Below, in pieces: positions 57,072 to 64,000 of a stretch of 64,000 bases of DNA. Below the pieces are notes generated by a model. That model searched no databases. It had not been told where the DNA came from and saw nothing but the letters and a program-made list of their open reading frames with translations. How positions within the stretch are numbered: position 1 is the first letter of the stretch; every line of letters begins with the position of its first letter. Position numbers and translations under genes: made by a program. Source of the DNA: an uncultured Microbacterium sp. GTDB taxonomy: Bacteria > Actinomycetota > Actinomycetes > Actinomycetales > Microbacteriaceae. The stretch covers positions 62,001 through 126,000 of the forward strand of contig CALKHM010000104.1 of the NCBI GenBank assembly GCA_937988695.1. Direction: 5' to 3'.

Positions 57072-57110
57072 CCGACGGGCCGGCCGCCCACGTGCGAGCC
57101 GGCCCGTCGG
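57072..57110. terminator. Perfect 13-bp stem between convergent genes
   Basis: CCGACGGGCCGGC (57072-57084) and its exact complement (57098-57110) enclose a 13-nt loop. It lies 5 bp from the stop of the minus-strand lipoprotein gene and after the czcA hairpin, so it can serve as a terminator for both directions. Confidence 0.65.
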
Positions 57111-57114
57111 GCCG

Positions 57115-57591
57115 TCACATACTCGCCAGCATCCGGCGATGCATCTCGATCAGTCGCATGACCCGCGCGCGGTGCGCCGGCATCATGCTCTCCACCTCGT
57201 CGCGGCCGAGCTCGGGAAGGCGCACGAGGTCCTGGCGCAGTGAGTCGACGGTGGCGTTCCACGCCGCGTCGCCCGCCATGCCCATGTCGCGCATCTCCCG
57301 GTTCACCTGCGCGATGAGGTCGGCCACTGACTGCCGGTGCTCGGGGAGGGCCGCCTCCAGGGTGTCCTGCCCGGCGCCCTCCGACGCACGGAGGTGCGCC
57401 TCCATGCGCTCCATCATCGCGGTGCTCGCCATCACGTTGTTCATGCCGGCCATGCCGCTCGCACCAGACGAGGTGTCCGGTGCGGAGGCTGTCGCGGTGC
57501 TGTCCGCCGCACGAGTGGCGGGGCCGTCGGCGCCGCCGCAGGCCAGCGCCGTCATTGCGAGGGCGGCGATGCTCCAGTGTCGTAGTGTCAT
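57115..57591 (-). CDS. Met-rich lipoprotein of unknown function (copy 2)
   Basis: A 158-residue protein with a signal ending MTALAC. The mature part has MAGMNNVMASTAMMERMEAHL and ends ESMMPAHRARVMRLIEMHRRML. The central AAWNATVDSLRQDLVRLPEL and the ending are nearly the same as in the copy at 26912-27430, so these are paralogues; this one has fewer methionines. Its ATG overlaps the stop of the preceding membrane-protein pseudogene, with GGAG upstream. A helical periplasmic metal-binding protein is the best guess. Confidence 0.7.
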   Translation of the reverse strand: MTLRHWSIAALAMTALACGGADGPATRAADSTATASAPDTSSGASGMAGMNNVMASTAMMERMEAHLRASEGAGQDTLEAALPEHRQSVADLIAQVNREMRDMGMAGDAAWNATVDSLRQDLVRLPELGRDEVESMMPAHRARVMRLIEMHRRMLASM

Positions 57592-58335
57592 GCTCGTACT
57601 CCTGTAGTCAGTAGGGGAAGCCCAACGAGAGTGAGGCGTCCGGCCGGCGCGGCGATCAGCAGTGCATACCAGCCGTACCGGGGATGCTCGTGGCGTTGGG
57701 GCCGAGCACGGCGAGCAAGAGCGTCAGATAGACCAACGACCCACCAGCGGAGTTGAGAGGGTCGAAACGGCCCACCGGCGCCGGGTAGCGCGTACGCAGC
57801 CATACCCCGACGACCGTGAGCAGGAGCACCGTGGCAACCAGGTCGCCGATCACGGCTCCTGCCGGAACCTGCAACTCGACGCCGGTCAGCGCGAGACAGC
57901 GCAGGGACGATGAACGGTGAAAGGGCCGTTTTGACCGCATTCAGCACCGCGGCGAGAGCAACGTTGCCGCGCGCCAGCAGCACCAGCAGCGGCGCGGACA
58001 CGTCGGTCGGCAGCGTCCCTACGAGCGTCTGCCCGGTGGCGAGTGGGCCTGTACCGAAGAACAGGCGCCCCGTGATCAGCCCCGCCAGCGACATCGGCGC
58101 GTACACCAGTACCAGCACCAGCGCCAGCACCTGGCGCGATGGGCGCGCGAACACCAACCGCACCGCGCCCACGTCGAACGTCAGGCTGATCAGCAGCGCC
58201 AGCAGGGGCGAGATCCCGTTGGCCAGCGCTTGCCCGACCGATGGCACCGCCAGTCCAACCACGGTGGTGGCGACCACCAGCGGGAGCAGGTTGGAGTCGG
58301 TATGTGCTCGCGATCCGCCGCCACAGTCTACTCAT
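57588..58335 (-). pseudogene. Bile-acid/arsenite symporter-family permease, frameshifted
   Basis: Starting MSRLWRRIAST near 58333, the sequence changes frame to LLPLVVATTVVGLAVPSVG and LTFDVGAVRLVFARPSRQVL. It continues to TLPTDVSAPLLVLLARGNVA and NAVKTALSPFIVPAL, then changes frame for ALTGVELQVPAGAVIGDLV and SLVYLTLLLAVLGPNATSI. It changes again for YGWYALLIAAP, ending at 57588. This is the helix order of the BASS superfamily, which includes Acr3-like arsenite exporters and sodium symporters. At least three frameshifts disable it. It is the upstream partner of the Met-rich lipoprotein, as the intact membrane gene is at 27427. Confidence 0.72.
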
Positions 58336-58427
58336 GGTCTTCCCTTGGATGGCTACGGCGAATCGTCAACTTCTCCGTCCCCCCCGGGTACGCCTCGCGT
58401 CCCGGGTCCAGCGCGCAAGCACCCGTC

Positions 58428-59456
58428 TCACGCGCGTGCGGACCGCACAGGGGCGGGTTCGCCTTCGCGGCTGGCCTTGGTGGGGTGGCGCCGGGCAACG
58501 ACGTACGAGCCGACGATGAGCACCGCGGTCACGGCCTGCGCGACTAGGCCCTCCACGTTCGGGTTGATGCCGAACCATGCGGTGACCCACTCGGGGATCG
58601 GAAGGTCGAGCTCGGTGGTCGGGATCCACCCGGCAGCCTGGAGAAGTCCACTGCTGGCGCCCACCATCACCAGGAGCACTCCACCTAGCATGACCCCTGT
58701 GGCGACGAGCAGTTTGCGGAACGGGAGCTTGCGTTGTGCGACGAACATCAGATAGCCGACGACGGCCGTGAGGCCCAAGCCGATGAGCGTGCCCGCGAGG
58801 ACAGGCGAGCCGCCGGATTGCAGCCGGAAGTTCTGGAGGAACAGCACGACCTCGAATCCCTCGCGGTAGACGGCGGTCAGCCCGACAGCGAACAGACCCC
58901 AGAACACGGCGCCGTCGCTCGTCGACGACCTGAGGACAGCGCGCTTGCGCCGCTCGTGCATGCTGATCCACCCCGCCCAGTAGATCTTGTGGAAGAACCA
59001 GTTCATGATGACCAGCAGCACCAGGATCGCCAGCACGCCGGTGGCGGCCTGGACGTGAAGCGCGGGGGCGTTGATGCTGTCGATCAGCGCGAGGACGATG
59101 AACCACGTCGCGACCGATGCGGCCAAGGAGATCGCCGCGCCCAATGCCATGGGCTTCCAGAAATCCTGTCGCTTCCGGACCATGCTGGCGGTGAGGGCCG
59201 CCAGCACGAGGATGGCTTCAAGACCTTCGCGGAACACGACGATGCCGGCGTTCATGACCGTCGCGGACGGGCTGATGCCTTCGCTGAGCGGGTCCGGGTT
59301 GCCGGCGGCGGTAATCCCCTGCCAGAGGAGCACGCCCATGATGAGCAGTGCACCCGCGGCGGCAAGCACCGAGTGGACGGCTCCGATGCGCTGACGCGAC
59401 GGCTCGCCGGACTCGACGGACGCTCCTGCCATGTGGCGGGCGGCAGTGGTCGTCAT
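58428..59456 (-). CDS. FTR1/EfeU-type iron permease
   Basis: A 342-residue membrane protein with about seven segments. The two REGLE-type motifs that carry iron in the FTR1 family are present: VVFREGLEAILVLAAL in the first half and AVYREGFEVVLFLQNF in the second. It lacks the long N-terminal extension of some bacterial members, and no EfeO or EfeB partner is encoded nearby. High-affinity iron import is expected, and the Fur boxes upstream support it. This import gene is intact in an island where most import genes are broken. Confidence 0.88.
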   Translation of the reverse strand: MTTTAARHMAGASVESGEPSRQRIGAVHSVLAAAGALLIMGVLLWQGITAAGNPDPLSEGISPSATVMNAGIVVFREGLEAILVLAALTASMVRKRQDFWKPMALGAAISLAASVATWFIVLALIDSINAPALHVQAATGVLAILVLLVIMNWFFHKIYWAGWISMHERRKRAVLRSSTSDGAVFWGLFAVGLTAVYREGFEVVLFLQNFRLQSGGSPVLAGTLIGLGLTAVVGYLMFVAQRKLPFRKLLVATGVMLGGVLLVMVGASSGLLQAAGWIPTTELDLPIPEWVTAWFGINPNVEGLVAQAVTAVLIVGSYVVARRHPTKASREGEPAPVRSARA

Positions 59457-59474
59457 GCCTTGCCTCTCCTTGTT

Positions 59475-59504
59475 GAGAATGATTCTCGGTTAAGAATGAT
59501 TCCC
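59475..59504 (-). promoter_or_regulatory. Tandem Fur boxes upstream of the iron permease
   Basis: GAGAATGATTCTC (59475-59487) is a perfect 6-1-6 palindrome of the Fur type, and AAGAATGATTCCC (59492-59504) is an imperfect second copy with centres 17 bp apart. They lie 18 bp upstream of the permease start. Iron-dependent repression is the expected outcome. Confidence 0.78.
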
Positions 59505-59661
59505 GACAAGTCTATTCGGGTTTACCCCTCAGGCAACCCTCAGCTCATCAGTCAGACGCAGGTCGCAGGGCCTCGGAGACGGCCATTGTCGAGTTGGAGC
59601 GCGGACAGATCCGCGGCGCCCGTCCATGCAGTGGCCCCTCTGGCGACTGTGACCAATACCG

Positions 59662-60235
59662 TCACGAAGTGCAGAAGCGGGGCGTGACCCGGGCATGCGC
59701 TGCGGCGAGAGGCAGCAGCGCGTTGCGCGTCACGTGCGCGCTACCACCCAGCGCCTCGGTGCTTGCCGCCGTTCCGACGCCGCACCCTTCCGCGGTGGCG
59801 CGCGCCAGGTCGGCTAGCGGCAAGCACGCCGGCCCTGGCCCGCCCACGCACGCGGTGTTGCGCCGCGCCACGAACGCCGCGATCTCGCCCTCGAGGGCGC
59901 GAAGCTCGGCCAGCTTGAGCCAAACGCTCCCGAGGGGCGCCTGGGCGATGTCGCTCGCTCCGGTGCAGCATCGGGCCTCGTGCTCCACGAGGCCGACGAG
60001 GTTGCGGACCTGCTCGACGGAGAAGCCGAACTCCCGGCAACGGCAGATGAAGAGCAGTCGCCGAACGTCCTTCGTGCCGTAGCGGCGCTACCGGCCCCCC
60101 TGCCGCTCCGCCCGAGGCGGGTGGCCGGCGGACTCTGTAGTAGCGGATCGTAGGGGCGGTCGTCCCCGTCTGTTCGGCGAGGGCGCCGATCCTCAGGTCC
60201 AGCGGAAACGCGGTCGCGGCTATTCACGTCTCCAT
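59662..60235 (-). pseudogene. merR: merR-like regulator, nonsense mutation and frameshifts
   Basis: From ATG 60235 the frame reads MET, then TGA, then on to LRIGALAEQTGTTAPTIRYY, the start of a MerR winged helix. After RYY the frame is lost. Another frame carries LLFICRCREFGFSVEQVRNL and EHEARCCTGASDIAQAPL, with C-terminal NTACVGGPGPACLPL. Cys positions fit a mercury-type MerR. A stop at codon 4 and at least one indel make it non-functional. It is divergent from the small gene at 60417, and the operator between them is retained. Confidence 0.75.
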
Positions 60236-60266
60236 GAGCGCGCCAGCGAGCGCCTCTGGTTGGGGC

Positions 60267-60297
60267 TTGAAGCTCCAGCGGCCTGAAGTTGTACCAT
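60267..60297 (+). promoter_or_regulatory. MerR-type promoter and operator driving the small mer-associated gene
   Basis: TTGAAG (60267-60272) and TACCAT (60292-60297) are 19 bp apart, the MerR spacing. CTCCAG-cggc-CTGAAG (60273-60288) is a dyad with one mismatch filling the spacer. It faces the gene at 60417 and starts 32 bp upstream of the merR-like pseudogene. Confidence 0.65.
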
Positions 60298-60416
60298 CCC
60301 CGCGTAGGTCCGGGCAACCCGCCGGGACGCGATGTCCGGCCCGGTGTCGCTCGGACCGCGCCGGCGCCACTCGGACCAATTTCGTACCACCCGTCACAGC
60401 CTCTACGGAGTTTCTC

Positions 60417-60836
60417 ATGACGACCGTACTACCCGCCCCCATCGCCTGCACGCTCGGTGCGGGAGGGTATGCCGACCGCCTCGCGTGGACCGCGCAACTG
60501 GAGCGGTCCTCGCTCCGCGCGCACCGGCAGGACGGCCTCGCCCTCGTGCTCGACTATGCGCCGGCCGCGGAGTCTCGGGTGCGCGACCTCGTCGCACATG
60601 AGCAGGCGTGCTGCGCGTTCCTCGCGTTCCGGTTGGAGGAGACGCCGCGCACCGTCCGACTGACGGTAACCGCGCCGGCGGAGGCGGGCGAGGCCCTGGA
60701 CGCCGTCTTCGCCCCGTTCCTCACCGGAGCGCAGGAGGTGCTTCCGGATCAGGTCCGCGACGAGGACCAAGGCAGCCGTCCCGAACGCGGCCGCCCGGAG
60801 GGCGGCCGAACGCCGGGGGCGCGGCGGGAGCGGTGA
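60417..60836 (+). CDS. Mer-associated small hypothetical protein
   Basis: A 139-residue protein from ATG 60417. Residues 1-105 match a conserved hypothetical family seen beside merR and MerC/MerT-type genes: PIACTLGAGGYADRLAWTAQL, LALVLDYAPAAESRVRDLV, EQACCAFLAFRL. The vicinal Cys pair in ACCAF could bind Hg(II). The last about 30 residues are Arg/Gly-rich and may be read-through past a lost stop. No enzymatic function is known. With its regulator dead, expression may depend on another MerR, for instance the one at 40759. Confidence 0.62.
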   Translation: MTTVLPAPIACTLGAGGYADRLAWTAQLERSSLRAHRQDGLALVLDYAPAAESRVRDLVAHEQACCAFLAFRLEETPRTVRLTVTAPAEAGEALDAVFAPFLTGAQEVLPDQVRDEDQGSRPERGRPEGGRTPGARRER

Positions 60837-60927
60837 CGGCTGCCACCGTGCTCCTGCCGGCCTGGACGTCCACGCGGCCGCACCGGAACTCCCGCTGCCG
60901 CAGCGTGCATAACATGGCAGAGTAGGG

Positions 60928-63900
60928 TTAGATCGCCGGCGGCACGGGCATACGAGGTGGCGCCGTACGCCAGAGGAGCGCCGCATCCTCCGCGGTCAGG
61001 CCGTACGCCTCATGGACCGCTACCGCGACCATACGTTCCAGATCAGCTGCACGGTGAAGCTCCCGTTGCAGTGACGGTACGGTCGCATCGTACTCGTCAT
61101 GCAGTCGGCGCAGCTCCTTGCTGGTGATACCGCGTCCCGGACGGCGGGCTTTAACCTCGACGACAAACGCGTCGAAGGCGAGCCCTTCCGGGGAACTCAG
61201 TTTCTCACCCGGCTTCTCGACACCGAATTCAGTCCGCAGCCAATCGTGTAGCTGCTGGACGCTGCCCCTGCGCTCCGCTGTGGCGCTCAGCAAGCCCCCG
61301 ACGGCTTGCATCACCTGCTCGCGCACGGCGTCGGTCGGCTGAGCGATCGGAAGCTGGCGCAGCCGGACGGCAGACGGATTGAGCGCGTCGTCCTTCATAT
61401 GGCCGAGGAAGCGCCAGTTGTGCCACCACATGAGCGGCGCATTCAGTACACCGAGCAGGAAAAGGTCGTCAGTCGGCAGGAAGAACGCCTTGTTGTTCGT
61501 GTACAGCCCCCGCGTGTCGAGCGCGTAGGCCGAGTGGAACTGTATTTCTTGGTACAGCAACTTCGGACGCTCGAACAGCTCGTAGTATGAGCATGTGCGC
61601 AGCTCCCACCAGTACCGCCCCTGGTCGGTGCGGCGACGGAGACGGTTCTCATGACCGCGCATGTGGCGATGGAGTGCCGGATACGTGCACGCGAACACGG
61701 CTTCGGCGTTCTCACCCGCGTCGTGCCATGGCCACGCATGATCATTGCTCGAGCGCAACGCGAGCAGCCAGCGGCCATCCCACTCCGCAACCCAGCGATC
61801 GATGTCCTGGCCGCGGACATACGGCTTGAATAATGGTTCGGTCTTGGGGTCAGCTGCCACCATAGCGTCGCGCTCCGCCGACGTCAGCAGGAACGCGTCG
61901 TTGAATCCCGTCTTGAGGCCGTACAGTGGATCCGCCCCGAGGTACTCGGCGAGCGGTACGCCAGCCTGCCGGACCTTCTGCATCAGGGCTCGCGCCGCAG
62001 GCGGGTCGAGCAGCCACGGGCCCGGAGCCAGCGTCTCTCGCTCGACGACGAACGAGTGGGCCCGGACCTGTTCCGCAAGTCGGTCGAGATCGAGGCCCTC
62101 GCGCGGAATCACGGAGGCCACCAATAACGGCGGCACCGTAACGGGCGCCGTCGGGGCGCGCAGACGCACGATGCTGGGAAACACGTCCGCGTCGGGAAAG
62201 ACCTGCCGCGCGTGCCCCAAGTCGATGATCTGCTCCGGCCACGCTGCCTCGGTGAGGTACCGCCGTAACGGCTCGGCGTACTCCGCCTTCAACCACTTAT
62301 TCGTCACGATGTAGGCGAGGTAGCCACCGGGTCGGAGTACGCGAAGTCCCTGCTCGAAGAAGTAGACATACAGGTCGGCTGAGCCATGCGACGTTCGGTA
62401 CCGCTCGACGAAATGCTGCTTGAATCTCGTGAGGTAGTCGCCGCGCACATATGGCGGGTTCCCGACCACGACGTCGAAGCCCCCCTGCGCGAATACTTCG
62501 GGGAACGATGCCGCCCAGTCGAACGCGCGTGCGTCGAGAGCGGTGTCGGCAACCACACTATTCCCAACGCGGATGTTGTGGTCCAGGTCCGCGAGCACCT
62601 TCCCGCGCTGCGCGGTCTTGACCCAAATCGAGAGCCGCGCGATCTCCACCGCCTCCTCGTTCAGGTCCACGCCGAACAGGTTCTGCTGCAGGATCGTGCG
62701 GTCTGGATCGAACAGTGACCAGTCGCCGCTCTGCCGCAGGTCGGCTAGTCGCTCCACCGCTTCCGCGTACGTTCCGTGGAGCTGGTCGAACGCCTCGATC
62801 AGAAATGCCCCGCTACCGCACGCGGGGTCGAGAACACGCACGCGCGCGAGCTCCTCGAGCCACGCCTCCCAGAACCGGACCAGCGCCTCGCGCTGCGGGG
62901 CGAACAACGCAGACAGATCGTAGACTGCGGGGTCGACGAGCGTCTTCGGCTGACTTCCCGTCGCCCGCCCATGGTGCTCCTGCCGCAGGCGCTCGAACCG
63001 CTCGGCGAGTACGGGGTCGAGTGCCTGCGAGACGAGGTAGCGGGTGATGGACTGCGGGGTGTAGAACGCGCCCTCTCGCTTCCGGCGTGAGGTCTGCCGG
63101 GTGGCCTCGCCGCCCTCCAGCTCCGCGCGCAATGCCTCCAGGTCCTCGATCGACTGCTCGAAGATGTGTCCGAGGATCTCGACATCCACGATCGGTGGGT
63201 CGTCCTCGTCCGGCTCGAGGGAGTCCTGGCTCGGCGCGCGGTAGTTGTACTCTCCGAGGCGCTTGAAGCGCTCGCAGACGGCATCAGGGACCGCAAGCCC
63301 GCTATCAAGCGGCGCGTGCGCCGCGAACAGACCGCCGTTGTAGCGCGGGATCCCGAGCGAGGTGCTCCCCTGGTCGATCGCGTGGAAGAGCCCTCTGAAG
63401 TTCTCCCAGATCGGCCGTGGATTGTACGGATCGCGGTGCTCGAATGCCGCCGCGAGCGAATCGCGTGGGAGCAGCCCACGGTCCTCCGCGAAGGCGATGA
63501 AGAGCACGCGGTCCAGGAGGCGCTGCGTGGCCGCAAGCACCTCGGCGGGCGGCACACCGGCATTGGCACCCGTGAGGCCGGCGAGCACGTCGCGGCGGAC
63601 GCGGGCGTAGTCGGCGTAGTAACCCTGCGTGAGTGCCTCGCCGGCGCGCTCCGACGCGTCCAGCAGGTCGTACAGGTGGCAGCGCCCCACCGCAGGCACG
63701 ACTCGCTCGGCGCCGAGCACGAAGACGAGACGCTTGAACTCGTGGTCGTCGTTCGCCAGGTCCGTGATGAGCCACCGCTCGTAGGTCCGCTGGTTCGCGC
63801 CCTTGTGGTACAGACGGAGTTCGCGCAGCGAGGTGACGACGATCCAGTCGCACGGCAGGTTGATCGCGTACCCGTACGCCTGTTCGACCGCGCTCACCTT

Positions 63901-64000
63901 ACGGCCGGCGTGCGGCCGGTCGAGCGGGTCGAGCGGCCCCTTCCCCTCGACGGCGACCACTGGCCGGAACGCGTCCGCGCCGAAGTCGCCGAGCACGGCA
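60928..64000 (-). CDS. Type IIG restriction-modification enzyme (partial)
   Basis: About 1023 codons, open at the right edge, so the N-terminus is outside. Visible parts run in order. A nuclease-like region has VVAVEGKGPLDPLDRP. An adenine-methyltransferase core has motif I VLDPACGSGAFLIE (about residues 388-400 of the visible part) and motif IV VVGNPPYVRGDY (about 508-518). A C-terminal target-recognition region of the TaqI/Eco57I type follows, with FKPYVRGQDIDRW and YYELFERPKLLYQEI. One polypeptide would both methylate N6-adenine and cut. No separate specificity or helicase gene is visible. It is the only non-metal system here. Confidence 0.88.
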   Translation of the reverse strand, partial: AVLGDFGADAFRPVVAVEGKGPLDPLDRPHAGRKVSAVEQAYGYAINLPCDWIVVTSLRELRLYHKGANQRTYERWLITDLANDDHEFKRLVFVLGAERVVPAVGRCHLYDLLDASERAGEALTQGYYADYARVRRDVLAGLTGANAGVPPAEVLAATQRLLDRVLFIAFAEDRGLLPRDSLAAAFEHRDPYNPRPIWENFRGLFHAIDQGSTSLGIPRYNGGLFAAHAPLDSGLAVPDAVCERFKRLGEYNYRAPSQDSLEPDEDDPPIVDVEILGHIFEQSIEDLEALRAELEGGEATRQTSRRKREGAFYTPQSITRYLVSQALDPVLAERFERLRQEHHGRATGSQPKTLVDPAVYDLSALFAPQREALVRFWEAWLEELARVRVLDPACGSGAFLIEAFDQLHGTYAEAVERLADLRQSGDWSLFDPDRTILQQNLFGVDLNEEAVEIARLSIWVKTAQRGKVLADLDHNIRVGNSVVADTALDARAFDWAASFPEVFAQGGFDVVVGNPPYVRGDYLTRFKQHFVERYRTSHGSADLYVYFFEQGLRVLRPGGYLAYIVTNKWLKAEYAEPLRRYLTEAAWPEQIIDLGHARQVFPDADVFPSIVRLRAPTAPVTVPPLLVASVIPREGLDLDRLAEQVRAHSFVVERETLAPGPWLLDPPAARALMQKVRQAGVPLAEYLGADPLYGLKTGFNDAFLLTSAERDAMVAADPKTEPLFKPYVRGQDIDRWVAEWDGRWLLALRSSNDHAWPWHDAGENAEAVFACTYPALHRHMRGHENRLRRRTDQGRYWWELRTCSYYELFERPKLLYQEIQFHSAYALDTRGLYTNNKAFFLPTDDLFLLGVLNAPLMWWHNWRFLGHMKDDALNPSAVRLRQLPIAQPTDAVREQVMQAVGGLLSATAERRGSVQQLHDWLRTEFGVEKPGEKLSSPEGLAFDAFVVEVKARRPGRGITSKELRRLHDEYDATVPSLQRELHRAADLERMVAVAVHEAYGLTAEDAALLWRTAPPRMPVPPAI

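Overview
The window reads as a heavy-metal resistance island on the chromosome or a large plasmid of a high-GC, Gram-negative (two-membrane) bacterium. The evidence is three tripartite RND efflux systems with TolC-type outer-membrane factors, many lipoprotein signals and strongly G/C-biased third codon positions. The lineage is not settled by the sequence; the protein style would fit Gemmatimonadota, but that is only an inference. No rRNA, tRNA, CRISPR array, integrase or recognisable transposase was seen.

Layout. (1) 1-4956: a multicopper oxidase module (outer-membrane barrel, oxidase, ZIP-type permease running off the left edge), a lipoprotein cytochrome c whose ribosome binding site sits in a hairpin, a small HMA-like protein and an internally deleted ZIP pseudogene. 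(2) 4994-18434, minus strand: a probable ten-gene run. It starts with a His-rich secreted protein and continues with a CzcCBA pump, a P-II-like protein, a DUF411 lipoprotein, a P1B-4 ATPase, a CDF transporter and two HEAT-repeat lipoproteins. (3) 18626-26090, plus strand: a CadC/SmtB-type regulator, an HMA-CDF fusion, a frameshifted methyltransferase, accessory lgt and lspA, a wrecked feoB and a 5'-truncated Zn/Cd/Pb-type P1B ATPase. (4) 26151-38090: a truncated permease and a Met-rich Cus-type copper/silver RND operon (minus), divergent from YHS-copA-cupredoxin (plus). (5) 38149-43329, minus: merR-merT-merP-merA under a textbook 19-bp-spacer MerR promoter, a second MerR-family regulator and MFS pseudogenes. 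(6) 43585-49626: a YPC-motif P1B ATPase with a GDCCVxC protein, an ArsR regulator, and an APC-motif P1B ATPase with a small membrane protein. (7) 49619-57591: a second CadC/SmtB-type regulator divergent from a second secreted-leader-CzcCBA operon, ending at two hairpins and a Met-rich lipoprotein. (8) 57588-64000: a bile-acid-symporter-family pseudogene, a Fur-box FTR1 iron permease, a merR pseudogene with its promoter still in place, a mer-associated small protein, and a type IIG restriction-modification gene running off the right edge.

Working together. Most intact genes move metal out of the cytoplasm (P1B ATPases, CDF, MerA reduction) or out of the periplasm (three RND pumps), or sense metals (three ArsR and two intact MerR regulators). 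Most broken genes are importers or permeases: ZIP, FeoB, MFS, BASS and a truncated permease; a methyltransferase and one merR are also broken. The five P1B ATPases carry five different membrane metal-site triplets: SPC, RPC, CPC, YPC and APC. The two arsR/czc modules share gene order, divergent layout and a possible TGA(A/G)-N6-TCA type operator, so they look like duplicated or twice-acquired cassettes.
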